From Streptomyces corallincola (GTDB lineage: Bacteria; Actinomycetota; Actinomycetes; Streptomycetales; Streptomycetaceae), in NCBI RefSeq assembly GCF_019104725.1, contig NZ_JAHRXF010000017.1:1-64000 (forward strand): DNA of 64,000 nucleotides, in the 5' to 3' direction. The notes beneath the pieces are model-generated. The model was not told the DNA's origin and did not search any database. It was given only the letters and a program-made list of their open reading frames with translations. Positions 9,113-18,468 of this stretch are shown in pieces. How positions within the stretch are numbered: position 1 is the stretch's first letter; every line of letters starts with the position of its first letter. The translations under genes and the position numbers were made by a program.

Positions 9113-9353
9113 GGGGTCACGGTAGCGCTGTCGGGGCGACTGGGGGTAGTAGCGCCCGGCGGAGGCGTGCGGTGTCCGTTTCGGACCACATGTGGTCCGC
9201 ACCCGGACGGTCGCGGCAATGTGTGTGCGGAGGCGACATGGGCGCAGGTGTGGAGGGTGCCGAGGTGTGGAGGGTGCCGGGGTGTGGGCGGTTTCGGGGG
9301 CTGTCCGCGGGTCGCGCGACCGCTCGGGGTGCGCTGAATCCACGGATCTCCGT

Positions 9354-9660
9354 CGCCCAAGCACAACACGGACCCCGACATCCAGGTGCACGCCGGCGAC
9401 GAGCACCCGTTCGTTCGGCGGCAGAGCACGGCGGTGCACTACGAGGCGCCGTTCCTGTATCTGCTGTGCGGCGCCGAACGGGCCGTGCTGATCGACACCG
9501 GGGCCACGGTGTGGGCGGAGTTCTTCCCGACGCCCCGGATGATGGACGGGACCCTCGCCGAACGGGTCGCTCGGCAGCAGAGGTGTGTGCGTATCCCCTA
9601 TGGGTGCTGCACACACATGCGCACGGTGACCATGTGCTCGGCTGCCATGTCGAGATGACC
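9354..9660 (+). pseudogene. Frameshifted MBL-fold metallo-hydrolase remnant
   Basis: Two frames together read as an MBL-fold hydrolase. The first (from about 9356) gives QVHAGDEHPFV and FLYLLCGAERAVLIDTGAT. A second frame (about 9570-9660) gives VLHTHAHGDHVLGCHVE, which contains the zinc-binding HxHxDH signature. A frameshift near 9560-9590 separates them, and neither frame has a start or a complete domain. The downstream half of the enzyme is missing. It is therefore a decayed gene. Confidence 0.7.
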
Positions 9661-10038
9661 GGCGAACCCGGCGTGGGCTGTCCGGTGCGTACGACCCACC
9701 AGTCGGACGGGCCCCCGGTCGAACTCACCCCCGCCCATCTGGGGCGTGTCCGGGTGGTGTTGGAGGAATGGGGCGACGGGCGGGGCAGCAGGCGGGAGCG
9801 GCGGCCGTACGCGGAGTTTCGTGCTCCGTCCGTGAGCGGTCGAGCGGTCGTCCGTCGAGTATTCGCGTGGGAAGCCGTCTCCTGTCGGGCAGTTGTGGCC
9901 GTACCGGTATGGGCGTTATGCATCCCCGGATTTTGTGCAGTGCGGGGATGTGAACGATGAGGGTGGTGGTTTCGCGGGGGCGCGGCCTTGCAGGGTGGGG
10001 TGTGCGAACCCGCACGGTCGCCACCGCCGAGGAGTCCT

Positions 10039-10653
10039 GTGTCCGACACCCGTGTCCCGAAGGTCGATTTCTACTTCGATCCGGCCTGCCCCTTCGCCTG
10101 GATCACCTCCCGGTGGATCACCGAGGTCGCCCATTTGCGCGACATCGAGCTGCGGTTCCGGCTGATGAGCCTCTATGTGCTGAATGAGGGACGGGAGTTG
10201 CCGGAGTGGTATCGCACGCTGGTGGACAACTCGCTCGCCCTGAACCGGGTGTGCACGGCTGCCGCGCACGAGCTGGGTGAGGAGGTACTGGCCGATCTCT
10301 ACACGGAGTTGGGCACGCGTATCCACCAGGGGAGGAACAAGGACTACCGGGCGGTCGCCGCCGAGTCCTTCGCGGCGCTCGGCCTGCCCGGACGTCTGTT
10401 GGCCGCGGCCGACAGCGACGTCTACGACGAGCAGTTGCGCAAGAGTCACCACGAGGGCATGGACCCGGTGGGCGAGGATGTGGGGACGCCGACGATCCAC
10501 ATCGACGGGATCGCCTTCTTCGGTCCCGTGCTCAACGCGATCCCCCGTGGTGAGGAAGCCGCTCGGCTCTTCGACGCTACGCGGACTCTGGCCGCGCATC
10601 CCGGCTTCTTCGAGCTGAAGAGGACGCGTACGGGAGGGCTGGACTTCGACTGA
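10039..10653 (+). CDS. DsbA-family mycothiol-dependent nitroreductase-like protein
   Basis: A 204-residue thioredoxin-fold protein with an all-helical insertion, like the Rv2466c family. The N-terminus reads [19 protein letters not shown], placing a CPFA motif where Rv2466c has CPWC, so the resolving Cys is replaced by Ala. The cis-Pro region is [10 protein letters not shown]. Rv2466c-type enzymes use mycothiol to reduce disulfides or nitro drugs; here a monothiol mechanism is inferred. GTG 10039 follows GAGGAG. The 3' end overlaps the convergent regulator gene by 77 bp. Confidence 0.87.
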   Translation: MSDTRVPKVDFYFDPACPFAWITSRWITEVAHLRDIELRFRLMSLYVLNEGRELPEWYRTLVDNSLALNRVCTAAAHELGEEVLADLYTELGTRIHQGRNKDYRAVAAESFAALGLPGRLLAAADSDVYDEQLRKSHHEGMDPVGEDVGTPTIHIDGIAFFGPVLNAIPRGEEAARLFDATRTLAAHPGFFELKRTRTGGLDFD

Positions 10654-11686
10654 GGCGGCGGGCGGCGGTGGCGGTGGCGACATCGGAGGCGGCTGGGCGA
10701 GGAGTGGGCGGTGGGCGAGGAGTGGGCGGTGGGCGAGCCTCCTCCTCTCTGCCCATCAAGTAGCCCAGCTGAAGACGGTGTTCGGCGCCGTAGCGGTGTT
10801 TGAGGTGGGCGACGTGGGACTGGAGTGAGCGGAGGCTGATGCCGAGGCGGCGGGCGATCTCCCGGTCCGTCCTGCCTTCGACGAGCAGTTTGCGGATGGC
10901 GGTGCGCAGCGCGGGGACCACGTCGATGGCGGCCTCGGCGGCGCGGACCGGCAGGAACGGGTGGGGCTCGGCGCGGTCCCAGGCGCGTTCGAAGACGTCG
11001 GTCAGGAAGCGCACCACGGCGGGTTCGCAGACACGGACCGCGGTGGTGCGTCCGGGGACACGCTCCGTAGCACCGGGGACGAAGGCGGTGGCCCGGTCGA
11101 TGATGATCATGCGGTCGAAGAACTCCGCGAGGGTACGTACCTGGGCGCCGTGGCCGGTGACCGCGCGGACGTACGCCTTGGTGGGCTCGTCGAAGCGGGT
11201 GCTGTGCTGGTAGAGCGTGCGCATCGACACCCCGGCGAGCAGGCGTCCGCGCACGCTGTCCAGGTCCGCGGCGAGTCGGCTCGCGGGGCGGGCGCCGTCC
11301 GGCTGGGCGGTGAGGATCTCGGAGCGGGCGCGCGCGACCGCGTGGTCGATCGCCGCCTGTATCTCGGGCGTGCCGTGCAGATACGTGACGCCTGGACGGT
11401 CCGGGACAGCGGCGGCGGGGCCTGGTCCCGCAGCGGGACCGTACGGCGACGTGTCGTACGGCGAGCTCTCGTACGGCGAAGTCTCGCGCGACGCGCAGTC
11501 GTACGGCGGGGACGCGTACCGCGTAGAGCTGTACTGCGTGGACCGGTGCGGCGCGGAACCGTACGGCGCTGGGGTGGCCGTTCCCGTGCGCTCCACCTCC
11601 GCCTCCGCCGACACCGTGTCCGCCAGCTCGCGCAGATTCCGCGCGATGTCCTCCAGCGTGGTCGCGTGCGTGTCCCGCCCGGCCAT
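10577..11686 (-). CDS. LuxR-type regulator with PLD/TrmB-like middle domain
   Basis: A 369-residue regulator. Residues about 1-30 form a helical start ([20 protein letters not shown]). About 45 Tyr/Ser-rich residues encoded by 15-bp repeats follow. A middle domain of about 190 residues resembles the phospholipase D-like sensor of TrmB-type regulators ([38 protein letters not shown]). A C-terminal LuxR HTH is seen in [26 protein letters not shown]. The last 60 residues are low complexity and lie antisense to the end of the DsbA-like gene. ATG 11686 has a G-rich site upstream; an alternative ATG at 11737 has none. Target genes are unknown. Confidence 0.82.
   Translation of the reverse strand: MAGRDTHATTLEDIARNLRELADTVSAEAEVERTGTATPAPYGSAPHRSTQYSSTRYASPPYDCASRETSPYESSPYDTSPYGPAAGPGPAAAVPDRPGVTYLHGTPEIQAAIDHAVARARSEILTAQPDGARPASRLAADLDSVRGRLLAGVSMRTLYQHSTRFDEPTKAYVRAVTGHGAQVRTLAEFFDRMIIIDRATAFVPGATERVPGRTTAVRVCEPAVVRFLTDVFERAWDRAEPHPFLPVRAAEAAIDVVPALRTAIRKLLVEGRTDREIARRLGISLRSLQSHVAHLKHRYGAEHRLQLGYLMGREEEARPPPTPRPPPTPRPAASDVATATAARRLSRSPALPYASSSARRSRDARPESA
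11440..11574. repeat. 15-bp coding tandem repeat, about 9 units
   Basis: Nine 15-bp units, the best conserved being CGTACGGCGAGCTCT and its neighbours, lie inside the LuxR-type gene. They encode a Tyr/Ser-rich linker with the pattern SPYxx on the minus strand. The period is a multiple of three, so the frame is kept. Confidence 0.8.
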
Positions 11687-11860
11687 CCGATCCCCCGTTC
11701 CCGGCGCCCATCCCGCCGATCCGACCGACGGACCCATGATCGGACACGGGACACACGGATGTGTCGGGTTTTCCTCAACAGTGGATTAGAAGTATGGATA
11801 TTTTTCCAAGTGGACCATTGACCCATTTGTACGCCCAGCCAGAATCGCCGCTTGCCCGGT

Positions 11861-12412
11861 CTACGTGTGTGACGTTTCCGGTACCGGGCCGCACATCACG
11901 TTGCCCGGTTCCGCCGGGTCGTCGCTGATCCAGAACTGGGTCCACAGGAGGGCGAATTCGGAGCGGTCGAGGTAGCCGTCGCCGTCCTGGTCGAGCCGGT
12001 CGAAGACGTCGGCAGTGTCGATGGGCAGGCCGTGCCAGGTGTCGATGAGGCGGCGGTGTTCGGTGCGGGAGATGCGGCCGTCGCCGTTCTCGTCAACGGC
12101 GTCGAAGATGGTGTCGGCGGTGGCCGTCACCGCTTCGGGCATCGAGGGGAGCAGGTCCACCATGCCGAGCAGTTCGTCCAGGTCGATCCGGCCGTCCCCG
12201 CCGGTGTCGGCGACCGACGCCAGGTGTCGCCACCAGCCCAGCATCACCTGGCGCACCCGCGCGGCGAGTTCCGGGTCGGCTGCCACGCGGGGAAGTACGC
12301 CCCAGCGGGCGGCGAGCGCCTCGAAGTCCTGTTCCTCCAGGAACCCGTTGTCGTCGGCGTCGAACGCCTCGAACATCGCCTCGACCTTGCGCCGCTGGAA
12401 CTCCGTGGCCAT
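11861..12412 (-). CDS. Four EF-hand calcium-binding protein
   Basis: A 183-residue soluble protein with four EF-hand loops: DADDNGFLEEQD (residues 18-29), DTGGDGRIDLDE (69-80), DENGDGRISRTE (107-118) and DQDGDGYLDRSE (141-152). All four keep acidic residues at positions 1 and 12, or an accepted equivalent, and Gly at 6. The arrangement matches calerythrin/CalD-type actinobacterial calcium-binding proteins, thought to buffer or sense Ca2+. ATG 12412 follows GGGAGACGCGAG. The gene is monocistronic, divergent from the hydrolase gene. Confidence 0.9.
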   Translation of the reverse strand: MATEFQRRKVEAMFEAFDADDNGFLEEQDFEALAARWGVLPRVAADPELAARVRQVMLGWWRHLASVADTGGDGRIDLDELLGMVDLLPSMPEAVTATADTIFDAVDENGDGRISRTEHRRLIDTWHGLPIDTADVFDRLDQDGDGYLDRSEFALLWTQFWISDDPAEPGNVMCGPVPETSHT

Positions 12413-12805
12413 CTCGCGTCTCCCGATCGGATCATGGTGCCGAGCCCGTCGTACGGACCCGTGCCGGACCGTGCTGCCGGGATGCTGTCCACGACACGCC
12501 GACCGCCAACGGCGCCCGAGGGCGCGGGTCCGGGCTCCCGCACCACCGCGCGGCGACGAACGCGTCCGCACGCCGGTTTGAACGTCTGACGACCGCAGAA
12601 CAGGCACGCGGCAACAACGGCAGTGGCGACGGCAACAATGGCGACCTCTCGGCGACTCTCGCCCCTCCGTGGGATCGCCTCCACCAGTGCCCGAATATGC
12701 CGTTAAATGGTTTAAAATCACCCTCCCGATCGGCGCCCTCGCCCGGCGGCCCCTTGGGGGTTCCGGTCTTCACGGCCGGTGTTCCTCGGCCTGTGGAGAC
12801 ACGCA
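12413..12805. other. Divergent intergenic region
   Basis: A 393-bp region separates the EF-hand and hydrolase genes. It holds an AT-rich patch at about 12693-12725, unusual for this DNA, which probably carries promoter elements for one or both genes. I see no convincing coding sequence or repeat in it. Confidence 0.5.
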
Positions 12806-13516
12806 ATGGCAACGAAAACCCCCACGCTCGTCCTCGTGCACGGTGCCTGGCACCGCGAGAGCATGTGGCACCTGCTCCGCGAGGAACTGTCCGACCTGGA
12901 TGTCCGTACCGTGCAGAACCCGTCGAGCGCGCCGGTGGCGCCGTCGCGGCTCGGGGACATGTACGCCGACGCGGCGGCGATCCGCGCGGCCGTGGAGAGC
13001 GTCGGCGGTCCGGTGGTCGCGGTCGCGCACTCGTACGGCGGGGTGCCCCTGACCCAGGCGCTCGCCGGGGTGAGCGCCGTGAAGCGGCTGGTCTACCTGA
13101 ACGCGTTCATGCTGGACGTCGGCGAGTCGGTGCTCAAGGTGGTCGGCGGGACCCCGCCGCCCTTCTGGGGCATGGACCACGTGGGCGAGGGCTACTACGA
13201 GATGCTGAACGCCGAGCACCACTTCTACAACGACCTCACCCCCGAGGCCGCGCGGGCGGCTGCCGGGGCACTCGGCCCGCACTCGGTCGCGTCGATGGAG
13301 CAGCCGGTCACGCGGGCAGCCTGGCACGCCATCCCGAGCACCTACGTCATCGGCGTCAACGACGCGGCCGTCCCCGCCGAGGCCGGTGAGTTCCTCTCCG
13401 GGCGCGCCGAGCGCGTCGTCCGCATGGACACCGGCCACTCCCCCTTCCTGGTCCGCCCCGCCGAGACGGCGGCCCTGCTCCGCGAGGAACTGGAGCTGGC
13501 GGTCCGCGAGGGCTGA
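12806..13516 (+). CDS. Alpha/beta hydrolase
   Basis: A 236-residue alpha/beta-hydrolase of the small esterase (salicylate-esterase/MES-like) group. The oxyanion segment is LVLVHGAWH, the nucleophile elbow VAHSYGG (Ser), and the triad is completed by Asp in GVNDAAVP and His in MDTGHSPFL. No signal peptide is present, so it should be cytosolic. ATG 12806 follows GGAGA; an earlier in-frame ATG at 12779 would add nine residues without a better site. The substrate is not predictable. Confidence 0.92.
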   Translation: MATKTPTLVLVHGAWHRESMWHLLREELSDLDVRTVQNPSSAPVAPSRLGDMYADAAAIRAAVESVGGPVVAVAHSYGGVPLTQALAGVSAVKRLVYLNAFMLDVGESVLKVVGGTPPPFWGMDHVGEGYYEMLNAEHHFYNDLTPEAARAAAGALGPHSVASMEQPVTRAAWHAIPSTYVIGVNDAAVPAEAGEFLSGRAERVVRMDTGHSPFLVRPAETAALLREELELAVREG

Positions 13517-13901
13517 GCCACGCCTTCCGGGGCCGGTCGGCCGGACGGCTGCCCGCCCCATGCTGCCCGGCCTCGACTGCTCCACCCCGGCTGCTCGACC
13601 GCTCTGCCGCTCCGAGCGCCCGGTACCAGGAGCGCGGTACCGCCGAGATCCTCACCAGGGAGACCAACGCCTCCCGCTGCACCAGCCGCGACGAGCCGAG
13701 GTATTCGCTGCGCTCGCTCGCCGTGTACGCCGACTTCGTGCGGCACGTCCACCTCGTGACCGCCAGGTCGGTTCCGATCACTTCTTCCACGGCGACGACA
13801 TCGCGCGCGTCCCGCGCGCGTGTGCCGCCGCCCCGTACGGGTCCCGCGCCGACACCGCCGCGTACCGGCCATGCGCCGCCATCGCCCCGTACGAACACGG
13901 A
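13517..13901. other. Intergenic region without recognised gene
   Basis: The region has high GC on both strands and several CCGTACGG-type words near 13830-13890. Open frames exist on both strands, but none has a recognisable domain or a good start. I see no supported gene here. Confidence 0.4.
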
Positions 13902-13936
13902 GCGGGCCGCACCCCTGGGTCGGGGGTGCGGCCCGC
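13902..13936 (-). terminator. Perfect 14-bp stem terminator
   Basis: A perfect inverted repeat has arms 13902-13915 and 13923-13936 with a 7-base loop. It lies 19 bases beyond the stop of the LASTG surface protein gene. No U-tract is visible, as is usual for Streptomyces hairpin terminators. Confidence 0.8.
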
Positions 13937-13954
13937 TTGGGGTCAACCGGTCGG

Positions 13955-15037
13955 TCAGACGGCCGTGTTGGTGCCGCTGGTCTTGCGGCGGCGGACGATG
14001 AAGACCGCGCCGACGCCGAGGGCGACGGCGGCGCCGCCCGCGAGGGCGAGGGTGGGGAGGGCGGAGCTGGAGCCGGTGGAGGCGAGGGTGCCCTGGGGGT
14101 CGATCTGGGTGTTGCCGGTGGGCTTCTTGGTGGGCAGCGGCTTGCGGCCGCCCTGGGGCTTGGCGTCACCGGGGTGACCGGGCTGCGAACCGGCGGCGAG
14201 GATGTTGAACTCGTAGTAGCTCTCGTCGTCGGCGTAGACGCAGTTGCCCTTGTCGTCGGCGTACATGCCGATGCTGATGGCGAAGCCCTGGCCGGCCGGG
14301 GCCTTGCTGTCCACGGCGAGGCGCAGGTCGATGGAGAAGGACTCGTGGGCCTGGACGTCGGTGTAGCCGAGGTAACCGGCGCCCTCGTCGTTCTCGTCGA
14401 GGGAGATGTTGACCCAGCGGCCCGACTCGGGGTCCTTGTACTGAAGGGTGAGGTGGCTGGTGTCGGCGTCGAGGTCGTCGTGGTTGACCTGGGCCGCGAA
14501 GACACCGAGGTCCACACGCTTGTAGCTGTTCTCGCCGGTGTTCTTCACGTTCAGCTCGAACCCGTGGAAGCCGCTGCCCGCGACGATCTTCGAGGGCAGC
14601 CCGGAGATGCCGGTGCGCAGGTGCTCGTCCACCGAGGGCTCGCGGCTGTCGTCGCACTCCGGGAGCCCGGACGGGGACACGGAGGCCGAGGGGGACGCCG
14701 AGGTCGAGGCCGACGCGCTGGGCTCGTCCGACGCCGACGCCGACGCCGACGTGGAGGCGGTGCTGGTGGCGCTCTCCGACGCGGTGTCGTCGGCCGGGGT
14801 GGTCTCGGAGGCGGACGTCTCCGTCGTGGCCTCGGTGGTCTGCTCGCCGGTCGGGGTCGTGTCCTCCGTGCCGGGCGCCGTGGTGTCGGTCCCCTCGGTC
14901 TCCCCGTCGGTGGGAGTGGTGTCGGTGACGGCGGTGCTCTGGCCGTCCGCCGCGAAGGCGGCCGGGACGGACAGGAACATGGCCGGGGCGACGGCGGCCG
15001 TCGCGGCGGCCAGCGCGAGGGAACGGCGAATCTTCAT
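13955..15037 (-). CDS. LASTG-anchored cell-surface protein
   Basis: A 360-residue secreted protein. A signal peptide ends near AFAADG (about residue 30). A Thr/Ser/Glu-rich stalk of about 100 residues is followed by a beta-rich globular domain of about 150 residues with two or three Cys (PECDD, GNCVYADD). The C-terminus is a classic sorting signal: LASTG, a hydrophobic helix and RRRKTSG. LAxTG is the variant recognised by class E sortases of Streptomyces. The globular domain (GFELNVKNTGENSYKRVDLG) resembles bacterial surface beta-sandwich domains. ATG 15037 follows a GAGG-containing site. A hairpin terminator is downstream. Confidence 0.88.
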   Translation of the reverse strand: MKIRRSLALAAATAAVAPAMFLSVPAAFAADGQSTAVTDTTPTDGETEGTDTTAPGTEDTTPTGEQTTEATTETSASETTPADDTASESATSTASTSASASASDEPSASASTSASPSASVSPSGLPECDDSREPSVDEHLRTGISGLPSKIVAGSGFHGFELNVKNTGENSYKRVDLGVFAAQVNHDDLDADTSHLTLQYKDPESGRWVNISLDENDEGAGYLGYTDVQAHESFSIDLRLAVDSKAPAGQGFAISIGMYADDKGNCVYADDESYYEFNILAAGSQPGHPGDAKPQGGRKPLPTKKPTGNTQIDPQGTLASTGSSSALPTLALAGGAAVALGVGAVFIVRRRKTSGTNTAV

Positions 15038-15385
15038 GAAGGAAACCTCAAATGGCGGGACGTCAGCGATGAGTACGCAAAGGAGACCGACAGGTCCCGC
15101 AAAGAGTTGCCCATGAGCTTACATTTCCTTCACGTGATCTACGTCATATCCGAACGTCGGTGGAATCGGGACGATTCGGGCCTTGTCCGGGGCAACTCGC
15201 TTGCCCGGCAAGCGTGTTGAGCGTCTCCCGTTGACGGGTGCGTGCACTCGGGAGGCGCGTCGAGCGCTCAGGGTGCCGCTACGCGGGACGCCGTTTCTCG
15301 CAACAGCGCTTCGTGGCGGTCGTGTTCGGTCGTCGGCTCGTCGGCGGAGGCCGTGCGGACGCCAGCGGCCGGGACCAAGTCGTGC
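15038..15385. other. Intergenic region upstream of Tn3 remnant
   Basis: Its first 90 bases should carry the surface-protein promoter, including an AT-rich stretch near 15115-15150. From about 15190 onward it is GC-rich with inverted GCTTGCCCGG/CCGGCAAGC words and no recognised gene. The boundary of the decayed Tn3-type element probably lies here. Confidence 0.4.
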
Positions 15386-16050
15386 CGGGCGTATGTCGCC
15401 CAGCGGGTGAAGGTACCGGCGGAGGACTGGGCATCCTACGACTGGCAGGGTCGGGCGGTCACCCGTCACCGGGCGGAGATCCGCACGGCGTTCGGCTTTC
15501 GGGAGTCCGCCGAGGAGGACCAGGAGAGCTGGCGGAGTGGCTGACGACGGAGCTGTGCCCGGTGGAACTGTCCCGGATCGCCTGGCCGAGGCGGTGGTGG
15601 CCCGGTGCCGCAACGATCACATCGAACCGCCAGCCCCGGCGAGGGTCCGGCGCCTTGTGGGCAAGGCGATGAAGGACTTCGACACCCGGTTCTGTCGGAC
15701 AACCGTGGATCGGCTGTCGCACATGACCCGCTCGGGGCTGGAGGACCTGGTCGCCAACGGCGAGCCGGGCGAGGGAGCGGTTGCGGGCGGTGGCCGGTCG
15801 TTCTTCAGCGAGCTGAAGACAGACCCCGGGGCGCGGGGCCTGGAGAGCCTGTTGGCGAAGGTCAACAAGCTGGAGCGGGTGCGGACGCTGGACCTGCCAG
15901 CGGACCTGTTCGGTGACGTGTCGGAGAAGATGGTGGACGCCTGGCGGGCGAGGGCGTCCAAGGAGTACCCGGCGAACCTGGCGCGGATGAAGCCGCCGAT
16001 GCGCCTGACACTGCTGGCGACGCTGTGCCACGTGCGGCATGCCCGCGCTG
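15386..16050 (+). pseudogene. Tn3-family transposase (TnpA) N-terminal remnant
   Basis: Three reading frames in succession read as the N-terminal half of a Tn3-family TnpA of the DUF4158 type. The first gives YVAQRVKVPAEDW, ASYDWQGRAVTRHRAEI and FGFRES. The second gives ELAEWLTTELCPVEL (about 15515-15560). The third gives AVVARCRNDHIEPPAPARV, LPADLFGDVSEKMVDAWRAR and YPANLARMKPPMRLTLLA, up to about 16050. At least two frameshifts are required. The catalytic DDE half is absent, so the element cannot transpose by itself. A resolvase gene lies 1.6 kb downstream, consistent with a Tn3-like origin. Confidence 0.82.
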
Positions 16051-16367
16051 CACCGGGCCGCTGTTGTGTACCGGCCACGACTTCGCGACACCCCGACGCA
16101 GCAATCGGAGGGCATGGTCGGTCGTCGCCGTGGTCCTCAACTCCGGGCTGCGCTACGAGGGCTTCGAGCCATGCGGTTGCGGGCGGGACCCGAAGTTCCG
16201 CCCCCGTACCCGTGCCCAGCTTCACGCCCGCCGCAGGGTCGCCGCTCGCACCGGCGCCCCGCTCGCCAAGCTGCTCGGCCAGGCTGACCCGCTGGAGACG
16301 CGCTGATCCCGGCAGGGTACGCGCAGTTCACATTGCCCGACTCCTCGACGCACGAACAGATGCCGAC
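16051..16367. other. Unassigned segment between TnpA remnant and DUF6183-like gene
   Basis: The 317-bp segment contains an open frame (16025-16306, plus) with an internal SVVAVVLNSGLRYEGFEPCG stretch and a CxC pair. I do not recognise it. It may be a fragment of the former transposon or another decayed gene. Confidence 0.3.
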
Positions 16368-17550
16368 TCAGTCGGTGTCGGTCGCAGCGAGCACGGCCAG
16401 GCGCCGTCGACCTGGGGAGAGCGCGGCCAGACCAATGTCCCAGGCCACCTGCTCGAACCATTTGGTGTCGGCGCCGAAGCCGTGCCAGACGCAGTCCAGT
16501 ACGTGTGCCTCGACCTCAGCAGCGCTGGTTCCTTCTGGGCTTCCGGCCAGCGCGGCCAGGGACTGCCAGGCCGCCAGACGGCCGTAGGCACCGTAGGAGC
16601 CCGAGTTGTACGCCCCTCCCGTTGACGCCGCAGCGAAGAGCACCCGCCATGCCTGGGCCGGCGGACGGACAGCAACTGACAGAGGGGTCTTCTTCCCCGC
16701 CCCGTGCAGACACTCCAGCCCCAGTGCCAGGAGCACGGCCGGGACGGACTCGACGTCCAGGGGTTCGGCGAGGTCGAACGCGCGCGCCTCGATGCGTCCG
16801 TTGGACTCCTTGGCCCAGTTCGCCACGGCCGTGCCCATCGCGGTGGCGGTGGCCGGGGTGGTCGTCTCCTCCGTCGCCGGCACACGCGCGTCGGTGTCCA
16901 CCACCAGTTCGCGACTCTCCAATGGTCCGTACGGCATCGCGTGGCTACTGCCGCGGACGCTGTAGCTCGGCAGATCCGCGCCCTCCTCCAAACCGGACCG
17001 CATCAGGGGCAGCCAGCCCAGCGGGTGATGACTCCAATGCGGCGACGTCGCCCACCCAGCGATCCCCGGCACCTCCCCGACGACCACACCCCTGAGAACC
17101 AGCTCATGGACCAGACAGGCCCGAAGCTCCTCCGAAGCCCGGCCGGTGAACGCCGCAGCCAGGTCCGCCGCCTCATGGCTGGAAGCCAGCAACGAGGCCG
17201 TGTAGCGATCCAGCTTCCTGCCGGTGACCTCAGCAGAGGAGACCAGCCGCAGCGCCTGGGTGACATTGTCGGGGCCAGCGGTGGTGGCCAACAGCCGAAG
17301 CAGATGGTCGAAGACACTTCGGTACTGCCGCATCTGCCCCCCGGTGCCGTACGTCCTGGCGAGAGCGATGCCAAGGTCAGCAGCAAAGGCAGCATCCCCT
17401 TGCGCTACCCGGCCATCGGCCACCGCCCACACGCTGGTGACATCCGCAAGCTCCGGCAACCCCCTCACGATCTTCTGTATCTGATCAGCCACGCCCCGAC
17501 CCTACGCCCCGACCACCCATCCAGAAGGTCGCCCGGCTCGCCAAGCTGCT
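16261..17550. repeat. 15-bp direct repeat flanking the DUF6183-like gene
   Basis: The sequence GCTCGCCAAGCTGCT occurs at 16261-16275 and again at 17536-17550, just outside both ends of the DUF6183-like gene. It may be a recombination scar or duplicated coding word (LAKLLG/LAKLLR). The interval between the copies is the gene itself plus about 150 bp. Confidence 0.45.
16368..17492 (-). CDS. DUF6183-like hypothetical protein
   Basis: A 374-residue protein that I assign with moderate confidence to the DUF6183 family from its overall layout: VADQIQKIVRGLPELADVTSVWAVADGR at the N-terminus, a central helical array and a C-terminal AWRVLFAAASTGGAYNSG...YGRLAAWQSLAAL block. Function is unknown. It has no signal peptide or membrane helices. 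The start is GTG 17492; no strong Shine-Dalgarno sequence is seen. It lies as cargo between a TnpA remnant and a resolvase and is bracketed by a 15-bp direct repeat, which suggests it arrived by horizontal transfer. Confidence 0.7.
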   Translation of the reverse strand: MADQIQKIVRGLPELADVTSVWAVADGRVAQGDAAFAADLGIALARTYGTGGQMRQYRSVFDHLLRLLATTAGPDNVTQALRLVSSAEVTGRKLDRYTASLLASSHEAADLAAAFTGRASEELRACLVHELVLRGVVVGEVPGIAGWATSPHWSHHPLGWLPLMRSGLEEGADLPSYSVRGSSHAMPYGPLESRELVVDTDARVPATEETTTPATATAMGTAVANWAKESNGRIEARAFDLAEPLDVESVPAVLLALGLECLHGAGKKTPLSVAVRPPAQAWRVLFAAASTGGAYNSGSYGAYGRLAAWQSLAALAGSPEGTSAAEVEAHVLDCVWHGFGADTKWFEQVAWDIGLAALSPGRRRLAVLAATDTD

Positions 17551-17642
17551 GCGGGTGCCGACCCCGGCCGACCGCGGCCCTGGCCAGCCCTGGCGGCCCG
17601 GCACCCCGCCGCCGGCCGCGCCCGAGACGGACCTCCCCCGGC

Positions 17643-18347
17643 GCCGACATCCGCATCGGGTACGCGAGGTGCAGCCACCTCACCCAGGAGCTTCAGTCAC
17701 AGACGGACGCGCTCAGCGCGCACGGCATTCCCCGCGACAAGATTTTCTCGGAGAAGATCGGCAGCCGGGTCCGGGTCCGCCCGCAGTTCGAGGCCGCGCT
17801 CACCCTGGCCCGCGAGATCAAGGCCCACGCCCCGCACTGCCGCGTGCTGTTCACCGTGTACGAGATGAAGCGCCTCGGCCGGGACGCCGCCGAGCTCACC
17901 GCGCTGGCCGACCACCTCACCGCCCACGGCCTGGTGCTGGAGATGCTGGCCGGCCCGTTGCCCGGCATCTACGACCCGTCCGGTCCCGGGCGGATGCTGT
18001 TCGGGTTCTTTGCCGCGATGGCCGAGACCGAGCGCGAAAGCATCCGCGAAGCCACCCTCGAAGGACTCGACGCCGCCTCGCGCAAGGGCAAGCACGGCGG
18101 CCGACCCCCCGTCATCACCGACGACATGCTGCACACCGTGCTGCGGCGCCGGGCAGCAGGCGAGTCCGTCGAGCAAATCCGCCCCGACCTGATCATCCCC
18201 ACCGGCAAACGCAAGGGCCAGAACCCCGGTCTGGCCAGCATCTACCGAGCGCTGGCCGAGCACGGGAAGGCCCAGGCGTACCCCGAAGCCGTCGCCCAGG
18301 CCCACGCCGACTTCGTCATCCTCACCCAGCCCCATCAACAGAAGTGA
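17643..18347 (+). CDS. Serine resolvase, start codon missing
   Basis: A small serine recombinase of the resolvase/invertase class. The catalytic domain begins IRIGYARCSHLTQELQSQ with the nucleophilic Ser in ARCS. It continues with VLFTVYEMKRLGRDAAELTAL (the RLGR arginines) and GFFAAMAETERESIREATLEGL (the E-helix). A C-terminal HTH-like region follows (GGRPPVITDDMLHTVLRRRAAGESVEQI). In this frame no ATG, GTG or TTG exists just before the conserved start; the preceding codons are Pro/Arg-rich. The 5' end therefore appears truncated or fused, and I begin the feature at the first credible residue. It is probably the resolvase of the decayed Tn3-like element. Confidence 0.8.
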   Translation, partial: ADIRIGYARCSHLTQELQSQTDALSAHGIPRDKIFSEKIGSRVRVRPQFEAALTLAREIKAHAPHCRVLFTVYEMKRLGRDAAELTALADHLTAHGLVLEMLAGPLPGIYDPSGPGRMLFGFFAAMAETERESIREATLEGLDAASRKGKHGGRPPVITDDMLHTVLRRRAAGESVEQIRPDLIIPTGKRKGQNPGLASIYRALAEHGKAQAYPEAVAQAHADFVILTQPHQQK

Positions 18348-18468
18348 CGGTAAGTCACTCTCTGGTACTTGTCGGGTGGCGGCAGCTATACGAGAACATG
18401 GTCGAATCAACGGGGTTGCGTGGAGCAGCGGTTGGGGCTCGGGCCTTCGGCTCTCCGCTCCGCCGGAC

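Noticed and set aside
13356..13946. Minus-strand frame with an AYTASERSEYLGSSRL-like stretch between the hydrolase and surface-protein genes
   Set aside because: No domain was recognised, it overlaps the end of the hydrolase gene antisense, and it has no good start; probably fortuitous.
16704..17642. Upstream continuation of the resolvase frame to 16704
   Set aside because: It runs antisense to the DUF6183-like gene with Arg/Pro-rich composition. Only the part from about 17643 has resolvase motifs.
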